Positions 25,958 to 36,492 of a stretch of DNA of 64,000 nucleotides are shown in pieces (the stretch's first letter is position 1; every line of letters starts with the position of its first letter). Source of the DNA: Cystobasidium ongulense (lineage: Eukaryota > Basidiomycota > Cystobasidiomycetes > Cystobasidiales > Cystobasidiaceae); the NCBI GenBank assembly GCA_022835595.1, contig BQUP01000003.1:2032975-2096974 (forward strand), written 5' to 3'. A model generated the notes under the pieces. The model did not search any database, had not been told where the DNA came from, and saw only the letters and a program-made list of their open reading frames with translations. The translations under genes were made by a program, and so were the position numbers.

Positions 25958-26543
25958 CTCGGCAACAGTGCTAGTTGGTCGGTGTATTGTCAAGCTGTTA
26001 GAACACAACATCCAAGCTCATGGATGCCCCGAGCGCCACCTGGCGTTAAAGGCAGTGCGGCCCTGTCTCCTGCGCCAACGAGCTATACTATGCTGGTGGT
26101 AGCTTTTGTAGTATGTATCGTGTTACTCTCACGAATGCAGAAGATGTTCATGGGCTTTCGTGTACTACTTGGCCATGCACCAGCGTATCTAGCTGATGTA
26201 CAAGTCTCTACAACACGTCGAACCCACGCTAAGAAGTCTTCTGATACCCAAGCACCGATATTATTGCCGGTAGCCATGTTTTCTACCTGGAGTTTGCTTG
26301 ATCCGTCATGCCTAAAGCAGACTGCATGTCTACTAAAGTAGCGATGAGGTGAAATATGGACGAACTTCGGATACTCCCAACAGAAGGCATGCATTCTTTG
26401 TATATGACACTGGTACCTTTAGACGAGCCAAGTAGCTTTGGCGGCGCAGGACCGGTCTCCATGCTCTGTACGGTCTTCAGCAAGTAGACCTGTTGGAAGG
26501 GTCAAGCGCGTGATACGCGTTTGTTTTTCGGTAGCCTTGCTTA
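25958..26543. other. Intergenic region between F-box and JMJD7-like genes
   Basis: It holds the F-box gene promoter and the JMJD7 3' end. A minus-strand frame of 66 codons (26283-26483, starting MLKTVQSMETGPAPP) and one of 103 codons (26083-26394) overlap, but no domain or confident splice model links them. Confidence 0.4.
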
Positions 26544-27916
26544 TCATGTCTCCTCATCAATTCGCCCGTCGAGAGAGAGCGTCATCTTGCGGACAAGGGT
26601 CGCGAGCGTCCACGTAGGGGAATCGTAAGCGAGGTCGTACCACCACTGCTTATACGACATTTCAATCTGGTCAGTTCTCGTGTTGATGCCTAGCAAGACG
26701 GTCTATAACCCACGTTTATAGCTACCGCTAACGGTGCCTTGGAATCTGTCGAGGCTCTTTGACTGACTCTGTGAAACCATAGCGCAGGTAGGTATAGTAT
26801 GTCGCCCCTTTCCAGCGTGACGGTCAGAACTTGAGCATGCTTGAAACGTGGGTATTGAGTCAAGTCGACCGGACCTGCTGGATCAATTGGTATCCAAGGT
26901 ATGCGTGCTTCGCTTTCTTCGACGGACAAGTTTCCATCTGCTTCTTGCTGATACGATCCGGTGCCGTACATCCCCTCTACAAAGCCTGATCAACAGTGCC
27001 TCGAAAGAATGGGCAAAGCAGGAAATCTACCTACCATGTAAGCAATAGAACTCGGTGGGGGGTAATAGATGAAACGTCTTTGAGCCATGTACCACGAGAT
27101 AAAGATTTTCATACGGATCTGGGAGAATGCAAGCAATGTGGCTATTAGACGGTAACGCGTATAGCGATATTGAAATAATCCTACCTTTATGAAGACTTGT
27201 CACACTCCTGTCGTCCCCGATCCATACATTCGCGACATCAGGGAGAGCGCCAAAAGCTTCACTCGCAAAAGGGAGGTCGGAAGTAGTGTCTTCAAGTAGA
27301 CTTTCCAGCTCTGCATGCAGGTTGTCGTTCTGAGACTGAAGGTACAAGACTTCATTGTCTTGTTTATCTCGCAATCGGTCCAAGAAGGTATACATTGGCA
27401 TTGTAAGATCTATCGGGAGTCTAAGCATCAACACGACATTCGAGCACGTTAGGAATCTGTCTACCTACAGGCAGGTTCAACGAAGCGGCCATCGACCAAG
27501 GAATCTGCATTCCTGCCAGCTGCATCAGTAAAGCATGATGGTTGGTAATGGAAGAGGGAGAGTAGGCTCACCCTCTCGGCGTGGCAGCAATCTTGAGTTC
27601 TGTATCACCAAGCACTTCACGTAAATATGATTCGTCCCATTTCTCTAGGGCCGGCACCTGCATATTGAAGCCTAGTCGGCGGAAGACGACAGGTCGATTT
27701 CGCTGTACAAAACGGGCGAATTCAGTAGCCTTGGGCGAATGTTGGACTTCTTCCACATGACCCGGATTCATTTCTGATTTAGATAATGTAAGGAGACCTT
27801 CAGCAAGGTTGGCCAGAAGGGGTAAAACGCGGTCTGGTATGATGCTTCGCACCTTGATAATCCTTGATCATGTCCTGCAGGACTTGCTCCATCAGTGAAG
27901 CTTCCGACGTGGTCAT
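26544..27916 (-). CDS. JMJD7: JmjC-domain oxygenase of the JMJD7 type
   Basis: Seven exons on the minus strand: 27853-27916, 27572-27773, 27465-27512, 27185-27420, 27035-27118, 26714-26976, 26544-26645; 332 residues (human JMJD7 has 316). Family landmarks in order: [89 protein letters not shown] and AINWWYDLAYD. The Fe(II) facial triad is visible as His-Lys-Asp (about residues 182-184) and His in LWFHRV (about 280). The Lys in [10 protein letters not shown] is the likely 2-oxoglutarate contact. In animals this family hydroxylates Lys of DRG GTPases. The first exon (MTTSEASLMEQVLQDMI) rests on splice consensus only. Confidence 0.88.
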
Positions 27917-29249
27917 GTTCGATGCGTTACGGTGCCGTGGGCGAGTGCTTGTTCAGATACTCATGCTGCGATTCACGTTGCGGTATTATAGTAGGAATCT
28001 GAGACGCAAAGCCTGTATGCAAGCGTGCAGCGACCTGATCGAGAAAGATATCGTGATGGTTTGATACACCCTGAAGGTTTGTACGACGAATCAGTACGTC
28101 TGGGCGCATTACAGCAGACTACCGCACGTTTCAAGGACTGAGCCGGTCCACCAAGTCCAACGCACCTAACTTATGAGAGGTCAGAGGGCATATCGGTTGG
28201 ATTCGCCACACGCGAGGCTGCTTGACGACAAGCTCGACGCAACTCGCTATCGCGTTGAACCTATAACAAGGTCGACGTGGCCGATGAATGCTGAATCGAC
28301 AGTGAAAGCAAGAGTATCGCCCATCCCTTCCGCACGCCATCTGCTCCATGCATGAATGCTATTTATACGAGACAAGTGCTTGGCATAGAGCAATGCGCAG
28401 CTATTTGTGCGAGGATTGGCATTATTGTTTCGGCATGTCAAGCAAGCTTGGAAATTTGGCGGAAAAGTCAATTTGAGTAAATTTAGGGGAAAAGGTGAGC
28501 AAAGCCAAACTCCGAAAAACCGAACTCGCACCTCGAGAAAGCAAAGAAAAAGTCGGCGGTTGTCTCTGAACGCATTTGAGTATTCTCAGTCCTTTCTGCT
28601 CCTTCCACTATTGGTCTACTCTGCCAGATCTACACTTTCCTCGGTGAAAGTCAGGATTTGCGTATTGTTTACGTACCTACGGACTTTCCTTCGCATTTCT
28701 CAAGCAGAGCAATCCGCAATCGAGGTGTCTTCATTATTTTTCTGGCTTGAAGCTTTGTAGGTTCAAGAGGCGGATTGGATATAGCAGCACTGCAGCATAG
28801 TCAGGCCTGCACCTTTCTCTAATGTGAGCCACCGTTCTATTTCCTGCTCACGTACTCTCTCTACCTCGGAGCATTCTCCCGATAAGGCAGCACGGGAGAA
28901 TTACCGCAGCGCTTGGACAGCTTTCGCCATCGCCTGTCGAGGCTGCACCAGCAATAACATAGCACAAGCTGATGCTCATACAACTACCTATCATCCAGTA
29001 TCCATCTCCCAACTCTGCTCTCTGCCGAACCACCCGAAGCTCCCTCGGTCAATTCGACGCGGCAACCTTTGCGTTTTAGAATAATTACAAACTTTGGCGC
29101 TGGCTCTTGGCGCGAAGCAATACGAAACAGGACGACGCCTCTCGTTGCATGCAGCTTGACAGCATCTTGATCCAGTACCATCGCATGGTTCCATCCAGCA
29201 CCCTCATCCACCCGTCTTCAACCTCCAGATCGTGCGAGTGCATGCTTGA
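27917..29249. other. Divergent promoter region (JMJD7-like / Stealth gene)
   Basis: The stretch of 1.3 kb between divergent start codons contains short ORFs in all frames without domains. An A-rich segment at about 28440-28560 and a T/C-rich segment at 28570-28640 stand out. A small unrecognised gene is possible but not supported. Confidence 0.45.
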
Positions 29250-31761
29250 ATGCCGACTTTGATCAACCAAGTCGCAAGGGCTCTGGCCTCTGCATACAGT
29301 GCAGCAGTCGGCAACAGCGACAGCACATCATACACGCGTCTGCCTCTTACAATCACGCGGACTTCAAGCTCTGGTGTGTCGTACGACCTAGGCAAAGACT
29401 CGGAGCAAGATTCGTGGTGGCCAAGCCTTGGGTCAGAAAGTGAAGGTGGCGGCAGCAAGTTCGCAGAATTATGGTCTGAACACAAGCAGAAGATCCTCCT
29501 ATATATTGGCCTCTTCATTGCAGCAGGACTGGCTGCAAGCAGTCTGGTCTACAGGAACACGACAACACTTGGCCCCTTAGCCCTTGCTGCGCTGTCCACC
29601 ACTTGCGATTCAATACCCTGGCAGGAAATAGGTTGGTATCAGCACCCAACCCTCAGAACGAAAGAAGCCCAAAGCCAACGTCGTCAAAGTCATGCAGAGT
29701 ATCTCAAGCTGCGTCCTTTGGAATTCCAACAACGTACATCCCAAGCATGTGCAGATCTATGGATATCAAGAGGTGTCTTATGTGAGGATCTCGTGGTACA
29801 GGAGGGCGAAAAATCTATCCTCGGAGACAGCGATATCGACGTCGCCTGGTCTTTTGTTGAACCGAGCCCGTACTGGAGGAAATGGCAAGCAGCCTATGCC
29901 AACGACACAGAAAAAGAAGAGGATGAAGACCAAGGCACCGATGAAACTCATTTCCGATCTTTTGATGAAATACGCTATTCTATACGCTCAGTCATACAGA
30001 ACATACCTTTTGTGAATAAGTTGACACTCCTGGCTACTTCGCTACCTGCGTTACCGCCTCCGGCAGAGGGGATGAACGATACCGACGCTTTCAGCGCTGG
30101 ACTTGGGTGCAGAGTCGCACAAACACCAGATTGGCTTGATCATAACAGTGTCCAACTCACCCCATCCGGAAACAAGAATAAGAATTCAAGACTTGAGATA
30201 TTATCACACTGGGAACAGTTTGATTCTCAATCTGTAGATCAAGAAGAAACACTATCATGGAAACATTCAGTCTTACCTACATTCAACAGTCATTCCATCG
30301 AGAGTCAGCTATACAACCTGCCTTTACCGTCTGAAACAGTACTATACATGAACAACGACAATTATATAGGAAGACCTCTGACACCATCCGACATTGCAAC
30401 TAGAATTCTTGGACCCATTTTCAGGATATATCCTCATTCTTGGTCGACCGGCGCGTTGACGTTGGAAGATGCTATGGCAATCGATGGAGAAGGAAACGCA
30501 CGGGTCATGCCCAATACTCTTAGACTCATTGATGCGCGTTTCGGAAGACGCGACAGGAATTATCTTGAACATGTCGCTGTCACTTTACCAGCCGCAATGA
30601 TGACTGAGGTAGCCAAGACGTGGACGGAGGAACTTAAGGAGGTGAGTGACATCAACAAGAGTCGTCCTGATCTAGTCTTCTTTTCGTTCTAATGTTCCTC
30701 CGGTTCGCGTGCAGACTGCAGGCGTGCGATTCAGAGGCAGAGGCGCCGAGGTTTGGCTCCCTCTGCTGGTCATGTATCATACCATCGAAAAGCAACGCGA
30801 AGCGACACTTTGGTCTTTCATAGTGGCCAAGAGCGATATGGATGCATCCAATACTTACAGCCTCGCGGAGAGACAGGATATGCTCGCTGGTCTGGGCGGA
30901 GAACGAGACGGTGACTTGCTGCATTTCAAGACACCAAAGCGAACGTGGGACGATACTTCACACAAAGAAATCATCAAAGACGCTGGTATAACTGTTCCGA
31001 ATGACACGGAAATATATTGGTCTGCTATGAATGGTTATCCGTACGCATCTGGCGAGGAAGGAAATCATATATTCCCAAGCTTTGATGGTGCAGATTCTAG
31101 CTTCTGCACTATTTCCATCGGAGAATGCTTTGGAAGGCCTGGATTCTTTGAAAACGATGACCTCGCCGAGGGGGAGACAACGCTCAACCCTGAAGAAGTA
31201 CTCAAACGGGTCGCATTCGATAAGATCAAATGCGGCGATTGCTTAATCGGCGCTTTATTATCACAAAGCGGTGAAAGGGGCTTTGAGGCCTTCTTACCGG
31301 ATCAGAAAGATCACAAAAGACCAAGCAAGATCGATACACGAAAAGAGCTAGCGGTCATAGGTGGATGGAATAAGCATTGGCAAGACACAGACTTTGCCAT
31401 TAAAAAAGTCGTGCCGAAGGGCTGGAACCGGCGAGATTTTGCAGTGCGCTTGATACAACGATACACGTTTTCTTATGGTAAGTCTCCTTGATATCTTTGA
31501 TGCCTGGAGAATATCTAGCTCATATGACCGCGCGCTTTTTTCGTAGGTCAAACGCCGACAGCGTTCAACGAGCTAAACGATGATCCAGGCTGGATAGGCT
31601 GGCTACTCTGGCGATGGTCAGAAGATAAAGCTGCTTTGATGGCTTTGAATGATCACGTAACGACAACCAATGTGACAATACAAAGAGGAATACAAGAACA
31701 AGTTTCAGCATTCCAACAGAAAATGTGGCCCAATGCTACCCTGTACGAGCTTGATCAGTAG
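29250..31761 (+). CDS. Stealth-family sugar-phosphate transferase (Xpt1-like), type II Golgi membrane protein
   Basis: Three exons: 29250-30641, 30715-31477, 31547-31761; 789 residues. A single membrane anchor (ILLYIGLFIAAGLAASSLVY, about residues 82-101) follows a short Ser/Thr-rich N-tail, as in type II Golgi enzymes. Stealth signatures follow: CR1 DSDIDVAWSFVEPSPYWRKW; CR2 HFRSFDEIRYSIRSV then LPTFNSHSIESQLYNLP and LYMNNDNYIGRPLTPSDI. Known members are bacterial capsule hexose-1-phosphate transferases, the GlcNAc-1-phosphotransferase alpha/beta subunit and cryptococcal xylosylphosphotransferase Xpt1. The enzyme probably transfers a sugar-1-phosphate to glycans. Which sugar cannot be read from sequence. 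The middle and C-terminal third have no clear CR3/CR4 match by eye. Confidence 0.87.
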
Positions 31762-32471
31762 CAGAAAGGAAAGCATTAAGTTAGCCTGTGTATATGAATT
31801 GGTAAAAAGAGAAGTGATAAGTAGTGTTGCTGCATATAACGGTAGACAATAATTAGCAGTACTCGTTTCTCCCTAGTCATATGGTATGCAGATCGCTGTA
31901 ACAGTAGTAGCTTTGAAAAAGTGATCCCTTGAAGGGTCTTTGTATCATTAGCTGTATTAAAGTAGCTGCAGAGTACAATCTTAGGCGACTGGTCACCTTT
32001 TGCCCGCAAGCAGAGGCTACTATTTTCGCCACCTTGACTTTCTTCCACTCCGCCGTGAACATGCTTGCTTGCTTTCGCGACAATCTGACCCACGAAGAAG
32101 TTCAGTCACCTTGAGCATTGGCAACAGCACGCTTCACGATGGATTTTCAAGTGACCATTCAATGCATGAAAGCTCCTTCTCGTTGACAAACACTAGCCCC
32201 TGTTCGCCTGACCAGCGCAGGAATGATGCGGGCGGGACAGCATGGCGTACGACTCGCTGCTCTGCTCTGCTCTGTTGCGTTGCTAGACAGCAGGACTATC
32301 TGACTCCAGACCCTTCTGCCGCCCATCGGCCCATCACTTCGCTACATAGTCTCGCGGCAAGAGCGAGGTTCCCCCAGGCGAGTGTAGAGAGAGAGCTCCT
32401 GTTTTCCCCCATCAAGGACGCGTACAGTGCCGCCGGACACGTCCAGCTATACAGCACGAACAGAATCAGCA
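31762..32471. other. Intergenic region
   Basis: Downstream of the Stealth gene and upstream of the four-TM gene. A minus-strand frame of about 105 codons (31776-32093) has no recognisable motif. The last 70 bases before the next start look like a short leader. Confidence 0.45.
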
Positions 32472-33563
32472 ATGTGGTGTGATAACTGTCTGCTCGTCTT
32501 CCCATTGAGGTCGGGTGGTATCGCCCTCTTGGTCCTTATAGCCTTGTACCAGTCAGTCCCCACCTTCCCTTCGTATGCCTCTGAGCGGTGCACTGTTGCT
32601 GAGCAAATGGTGTACCTAGATTGGCAGGTGGTGTCTTCCTCTTCTACTATGGATCTCTATTCTACTTTGTCGTAAGTAGCTGGTCTTGCTCGAGTGGATA
32701 GTCTACTGATCTTCGCCGTTGCCACCTTTTTACAGACGTATGAACCGTGAGCCTGCCGGAGATCCACTGAGCAGCAGACAAGCACCATCCAAACTCTGAT
32801 CCACAATCCTTTATCAGTGAAATCTACGGCGGTATCGCTATCGCCATCGCCCTCGTCATGCTCATCACAATTGTCGGTTTCTCGAGGGTGAGTGGCGAAT
32901 GGTTTCGCTCACCCTGAAACATGATCAACTAGACCTAATACTGCCTACCGTGCCATAACAGTCTTCATTTATGATCATACGCACGGCATTCTTCCTCCTT
33001 CCGATTATCGTCATCATAGCAGCAGTCCGTGCTTCTTTTATGGTCAGTTTTGCCTAAATTCCCTGTACCCTTGGGTTAATCAACTGATCTTCCCTTAACG
33101 GACCCTTGTCTATGTCTTTTGTTACTTCAGATCTTCGACATGAACTACCGAGACGACAGAATTCAATGGGAATGTGACAACGGAGGTCAACAATGGAACC
33201 AAACAGTCATCGACGCTGGAATGACATTTACCAATGAAACTGCCACCGGTACCCTACTGCCAGACAAGTTTTGCAATATTGGAGTGCATCGAACCTACAT
33301 TACGTTTGTGTTCTGCCTCTTGGTCGATTTCATCCTCCTCTGCTACGCCTGGTTCCTTGACTGGAGAATGCTCGCGCGGATCAGGCACGCATATGCCCTT
33401 ATTCGTAGAGACAGCTGTAAGTCGAGGCGACATATAACTGTCAGACAGGTCTTGCAAAAAGATGCGCAGGGCTGTCAGAGATTCCCAGGCAAAGCAAGGG
33501 GCTAATTTGGTTTTCCTTACAAATGCCACTCCGTCTCATCTATCAGTAAATCCGTACGCCTAA
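32472..33563 (+). CDS. Four-transmembrane orphan membrane protein
   Basis: Not assigned to a family. Seven exons: 32472-32551, 32620-32671, 32736-32746 (11 bases), 32818-32887, 32962-33042, 33131-33416, 33547-33563; 198 residues. Four hydrophobic helices are visible: SGGIALLVLIALY with GGVFLFYYGSLFYF, GGIAIAIALVMLITIVGF, IIRTAFFLLPIIVIIAAV, and ITFVFCLLVDFILLCYAWF. Between TM3 and TM4 lies a loop of about 60 residues with two Cys (WECDNGG and DKFCNIG) and N-glycosylation sites NQT and NET, so this loop is probably lumenal or extracellular and disulfide-linked. The topology resembles uncharacterised fungal four-TM proteins and is only loosely tetraspanin-like. The last 17-base exon is uncertain. 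Confidence 0.65.
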
Positions 33564-34223
33564 AGGCAGATGCCTCCACTTCTGTTATTCTTCGCTTTCT
33601 TTGGATGCTCGCTCGTCAATTCCTTCCGCCGTTCCGACGTATTCATAATTAGACCTTTCTTTCCCAGTCCAAAGGAAGTAACTACTTCAATTTGTGCTTG
33701 ACCGGGTGTGATGCTTGTATCTGCTACGATAAATGGACACATTCTAGCTAGTCGAAAATCTGCTTACGATGCGAAGTCACGACCTGACCTGGTACAAAGA
33801 ACGCGACGACTACGCGTCTTGCGGTGCTTGTTTGTGTCTCCCGCAGCAGACAGACATTCGCCGGTCATCAACCGAGATTTACCGCACAAGGAGATACTTG
33901 CGGCTTCGGATATTCTGATGCTCCTCTTGGGGAGGTCTACCCAGCCATCGCAAAGGCGATGCTGTGCCAGCTTTTGTGTGTCGTATTCAATCCCCCAGCT
34001 TGCATGCTGCTTTGCCAGCGTGGCAAAGGCGGGATTCGAGTCAGCCTGCCTAGCCCGTTGGACAGAGCACTGTGCTTCCTAATAGACTGCCTGTGCTCCT
34101 TTGCTCTGCTTTATCCACTTCCCGCATCACAACACTCCTCCTTCACCTCCGCTCTCACTCGTCAAATTGTCCCCTTCTCAGCCTTATCATATATTGTGCC
34201 TGGTGGTCCAAGCGCCTTGGACA
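33564..34223. other. Intergenic / promoter region of the bHLH gene
   Basis: Overlapping frames of 124 and 145 codons on the plus strand lack domain signals. The region between 34070 and 34220 is pyrimidine-rich, as expected for a promoter or leader. Confidence 0.45.
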
Positions 34224-35836
34224 ATGGACGACTGCGAGACGCGTCAGCTGGTTCCAGGTGAGTCGACTGCCTCGCCTTAGCATCATATCCACCACTCCAC
34301 GCAGAACTACGAGCACCATGAGTTGTGCTGTCCTCGTGGGAGTAAAAGTGAGCCTTTGTAGGGTGGGATGTGAACCCCGACGCTTCGGTGGCGTGGCGCT
34401 AAACATGTCTGTCAGACGAGACATTTCAAAATGCTGTCCAACGCTATCTCCCTGAAGCTGTGCGGTAGAGACCTCTTCTGGCCTTGTCACTCCATCTCAC
34501 GCTTTTTCAGCTCCTTCTTACTGCTGGAGTTTGACTGGGTCTGCACACCCCTTCTCTGTAGGTTATCGCATCCCCGATAAGAACGAAACAGAACTGGATC
34601 CGTTCCAGTTCTTGAACATGTCGGCCTTCGACAATCCAGCGAGCGGTAGTCCTCCACCACATGGTCTCATTGGGTCATCCTGCCCAACTTCAAACGCCGA
34701 CCAGGCATCTGCTTCTCCCGGACCTCTCACGCTTCCTCCTCCTGTAACACAATCCACCTTTACTTCCCCTAGCAGCTATTATAAGCCGCGGCCCACCTCT
34801 TCATCATCCTTTCAGTCCTTCAATCTGTCGTCCTTTGGCCCACATCGTACCTTCCAGTTACCTGTCTTGGCGCAACCCGGGTTTCGACAGCCGCAAGACA
34901 GCGACGTCCACTCGTCCAGATACGACTCGACTGCCGAATCATCCTTCTACGAGTCGCCGTGGTTTTCATCGTCTTCCCAGTCGCTCATGATGCCTGGGTC
35001 ACCGCAGTCCGGGTACCATTCCGCCGGCAGCATGCAAGAATTCGCAAAACCCAACTTGCCCCGTCATAATGGAAGACCGTATCACAGATCTACAGCTTCG
35101 TATCCATCTGGTGCTGGAGGCTCTGCCCTTCCCGGAGGAAGAAAAAGAGGCTCTGTCGACTCTGGTATAGCCTCGCAAACCAAATCGCTTGGCTTGCGAG
35201 CTTCGTCCGACGAAGCATCTCCGTCCGCCACCAAGTCCGAGCCTCGTGATGAACAAGACGATGATTTCGCTGGTGACGACAATGTAGACGTAGCTGGCTC
35301 GGACGACGAGTCTGAACACGTAGAGTCGCGACGTGTTGTAATCGCTAGGAAGCGTCCCAGAAAAACGAAAGAAACCGCTCAAATCGACGAAGGGGAAGAG
35401 TCCGTGAGTCACTCTGGCTTTGAATATCGTCCTGGGTGTTGTCTTGACGTATTTTGAGTCTTTCATCAGGAATTTGCCGATATTCGAGGACCAGGACACC
35501 CGAGACCTGGCCAAGTCCGAAACACTCGCTTGCAATCAGAGAGGAAGCGTCGCAGTGCACTCTCCTCTGCTTTCCAGGAGCTTAGGTCCCTATTACCTGC
35601 CGATGTTCAGAGGGCGACCAAGAGTCATGTTGTATGTATTCAGGTTCTATAGTCAACAAAGCGTGTTGCTGATATTTTCTTGTCGACAGCTTGAATGCGC
35701 GGCCGACGAGATCCGCCAAACGCGAATGGAACGTGATAGATATAGGCAGCTGTTGAATACGTTGAAGGCAAAGACGGGCATCACTGGACATCAAGGCGAA
35801 GAATTCATTCTACCCCCGATGCCTACGCCGAATTGA
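34224..35836 (+). CDS. bHLH transcription factor
   Basis: Four exons: 34224-34257, 34562-35403, 35470-35631, 35690-35836; 394 residues. Residues 1-280 are Ser/Pro-rich and disordered with an acidic patch (DEQDDDFAGDDN). A basic stretch VIARKRPRKTKE is a likely nuclear signal. The C-terminal bHLH reads NTRLQSERKRRSALSSAF, then ELRSLLPADVQRATKSHVLE and CAADEIRQTRMERDRYRQLL. The E-R-x-R-R basic motif predicts E-box (CANNTG) binding. The continued heptads after helix 2 suggest a short zipper. The first exon (MDDCETRQLVPG) is inferred from a GTGAGT donor, a TTGACT branch and matching phase; the alternative is to start at the ATG at 34618. Confidence 0.8.
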
Positions 35837-36492
35837 GAGAAGAAGTCTTCCCATACTTAGACGAGTAACATATATCATGCGTCAAGCAAGCCAGCAGTCC
35901 GATATCGTCTGAAACGAGTTCCCATATTATTAGCACATGTTAAGTTCTCTGCGCATTGCGGGCCCTATTACCAGTCATATCGAATTATCGTTGTAGAGTC
36001 TTCATTATTTTCTTCATTTGTATCTGTGTCTAGGCAGTTCTAGCTGTAGCAGCAGTGGTTCGAGAAGGGCGCCGACAGGCTTGTCTTATACGGAATACTG
36101 TATAGATCTAGCAGTCGTGAGTGATGTCTTGTCGCCTTGTGCAATACATTCACACAATACGTTGCGTTGGAGCACAGACAACCTTCGCTTCTTCATCTCG
36201 CTCGCCGGTTGCTTCTCCGCGCACTCGTTCAAGCAGAGTCCAGCTCGCCGCCCGCCTCAAGAGAAGTGCCAGCCAGCTCACTGCTGTGATACACGCTGTG
36301 ATACACGCAGCAGGAGCATGCGCCAGGATGCGCTGCCCTCTCTCCGTGTCACACAGTCACATGTCGCGAACGGCAAGCCCAATCCAGGCCGTCATAGCAT
36401 TGCCTCCATTCAGCATGGCGAAGACAATAGCATAGCTTTCGTGAGCTACGCTTTGCACAAGCTGATTTGGCATATCTGACCCTATTATCGAC
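35837..36492. other. Intergenic region upstream of RAV1
   Basis: No gene is seen. A short direct repeat (GTGATACACGCTGTGATACA, about 36286-36312) occurs in a 5' flank that is otherwise unremarkable. Confidence 0.5.

Noticed and set aside
34340-34440. tRNA-like element on the minus strand (GGTTCACATCC B-box-like sequence with a small hairpin beside it)
   Set aside because: The T-stem pairs only three bases and no matching acceptor strand or A box is found at the right distance. It lies within the intron of the bHLH gene model.
34999-35535. 178-codon minus-strand ORF opposite the bHLH gene
   Set aside because: Shadow frame of a coding exon rich in Ser codons.
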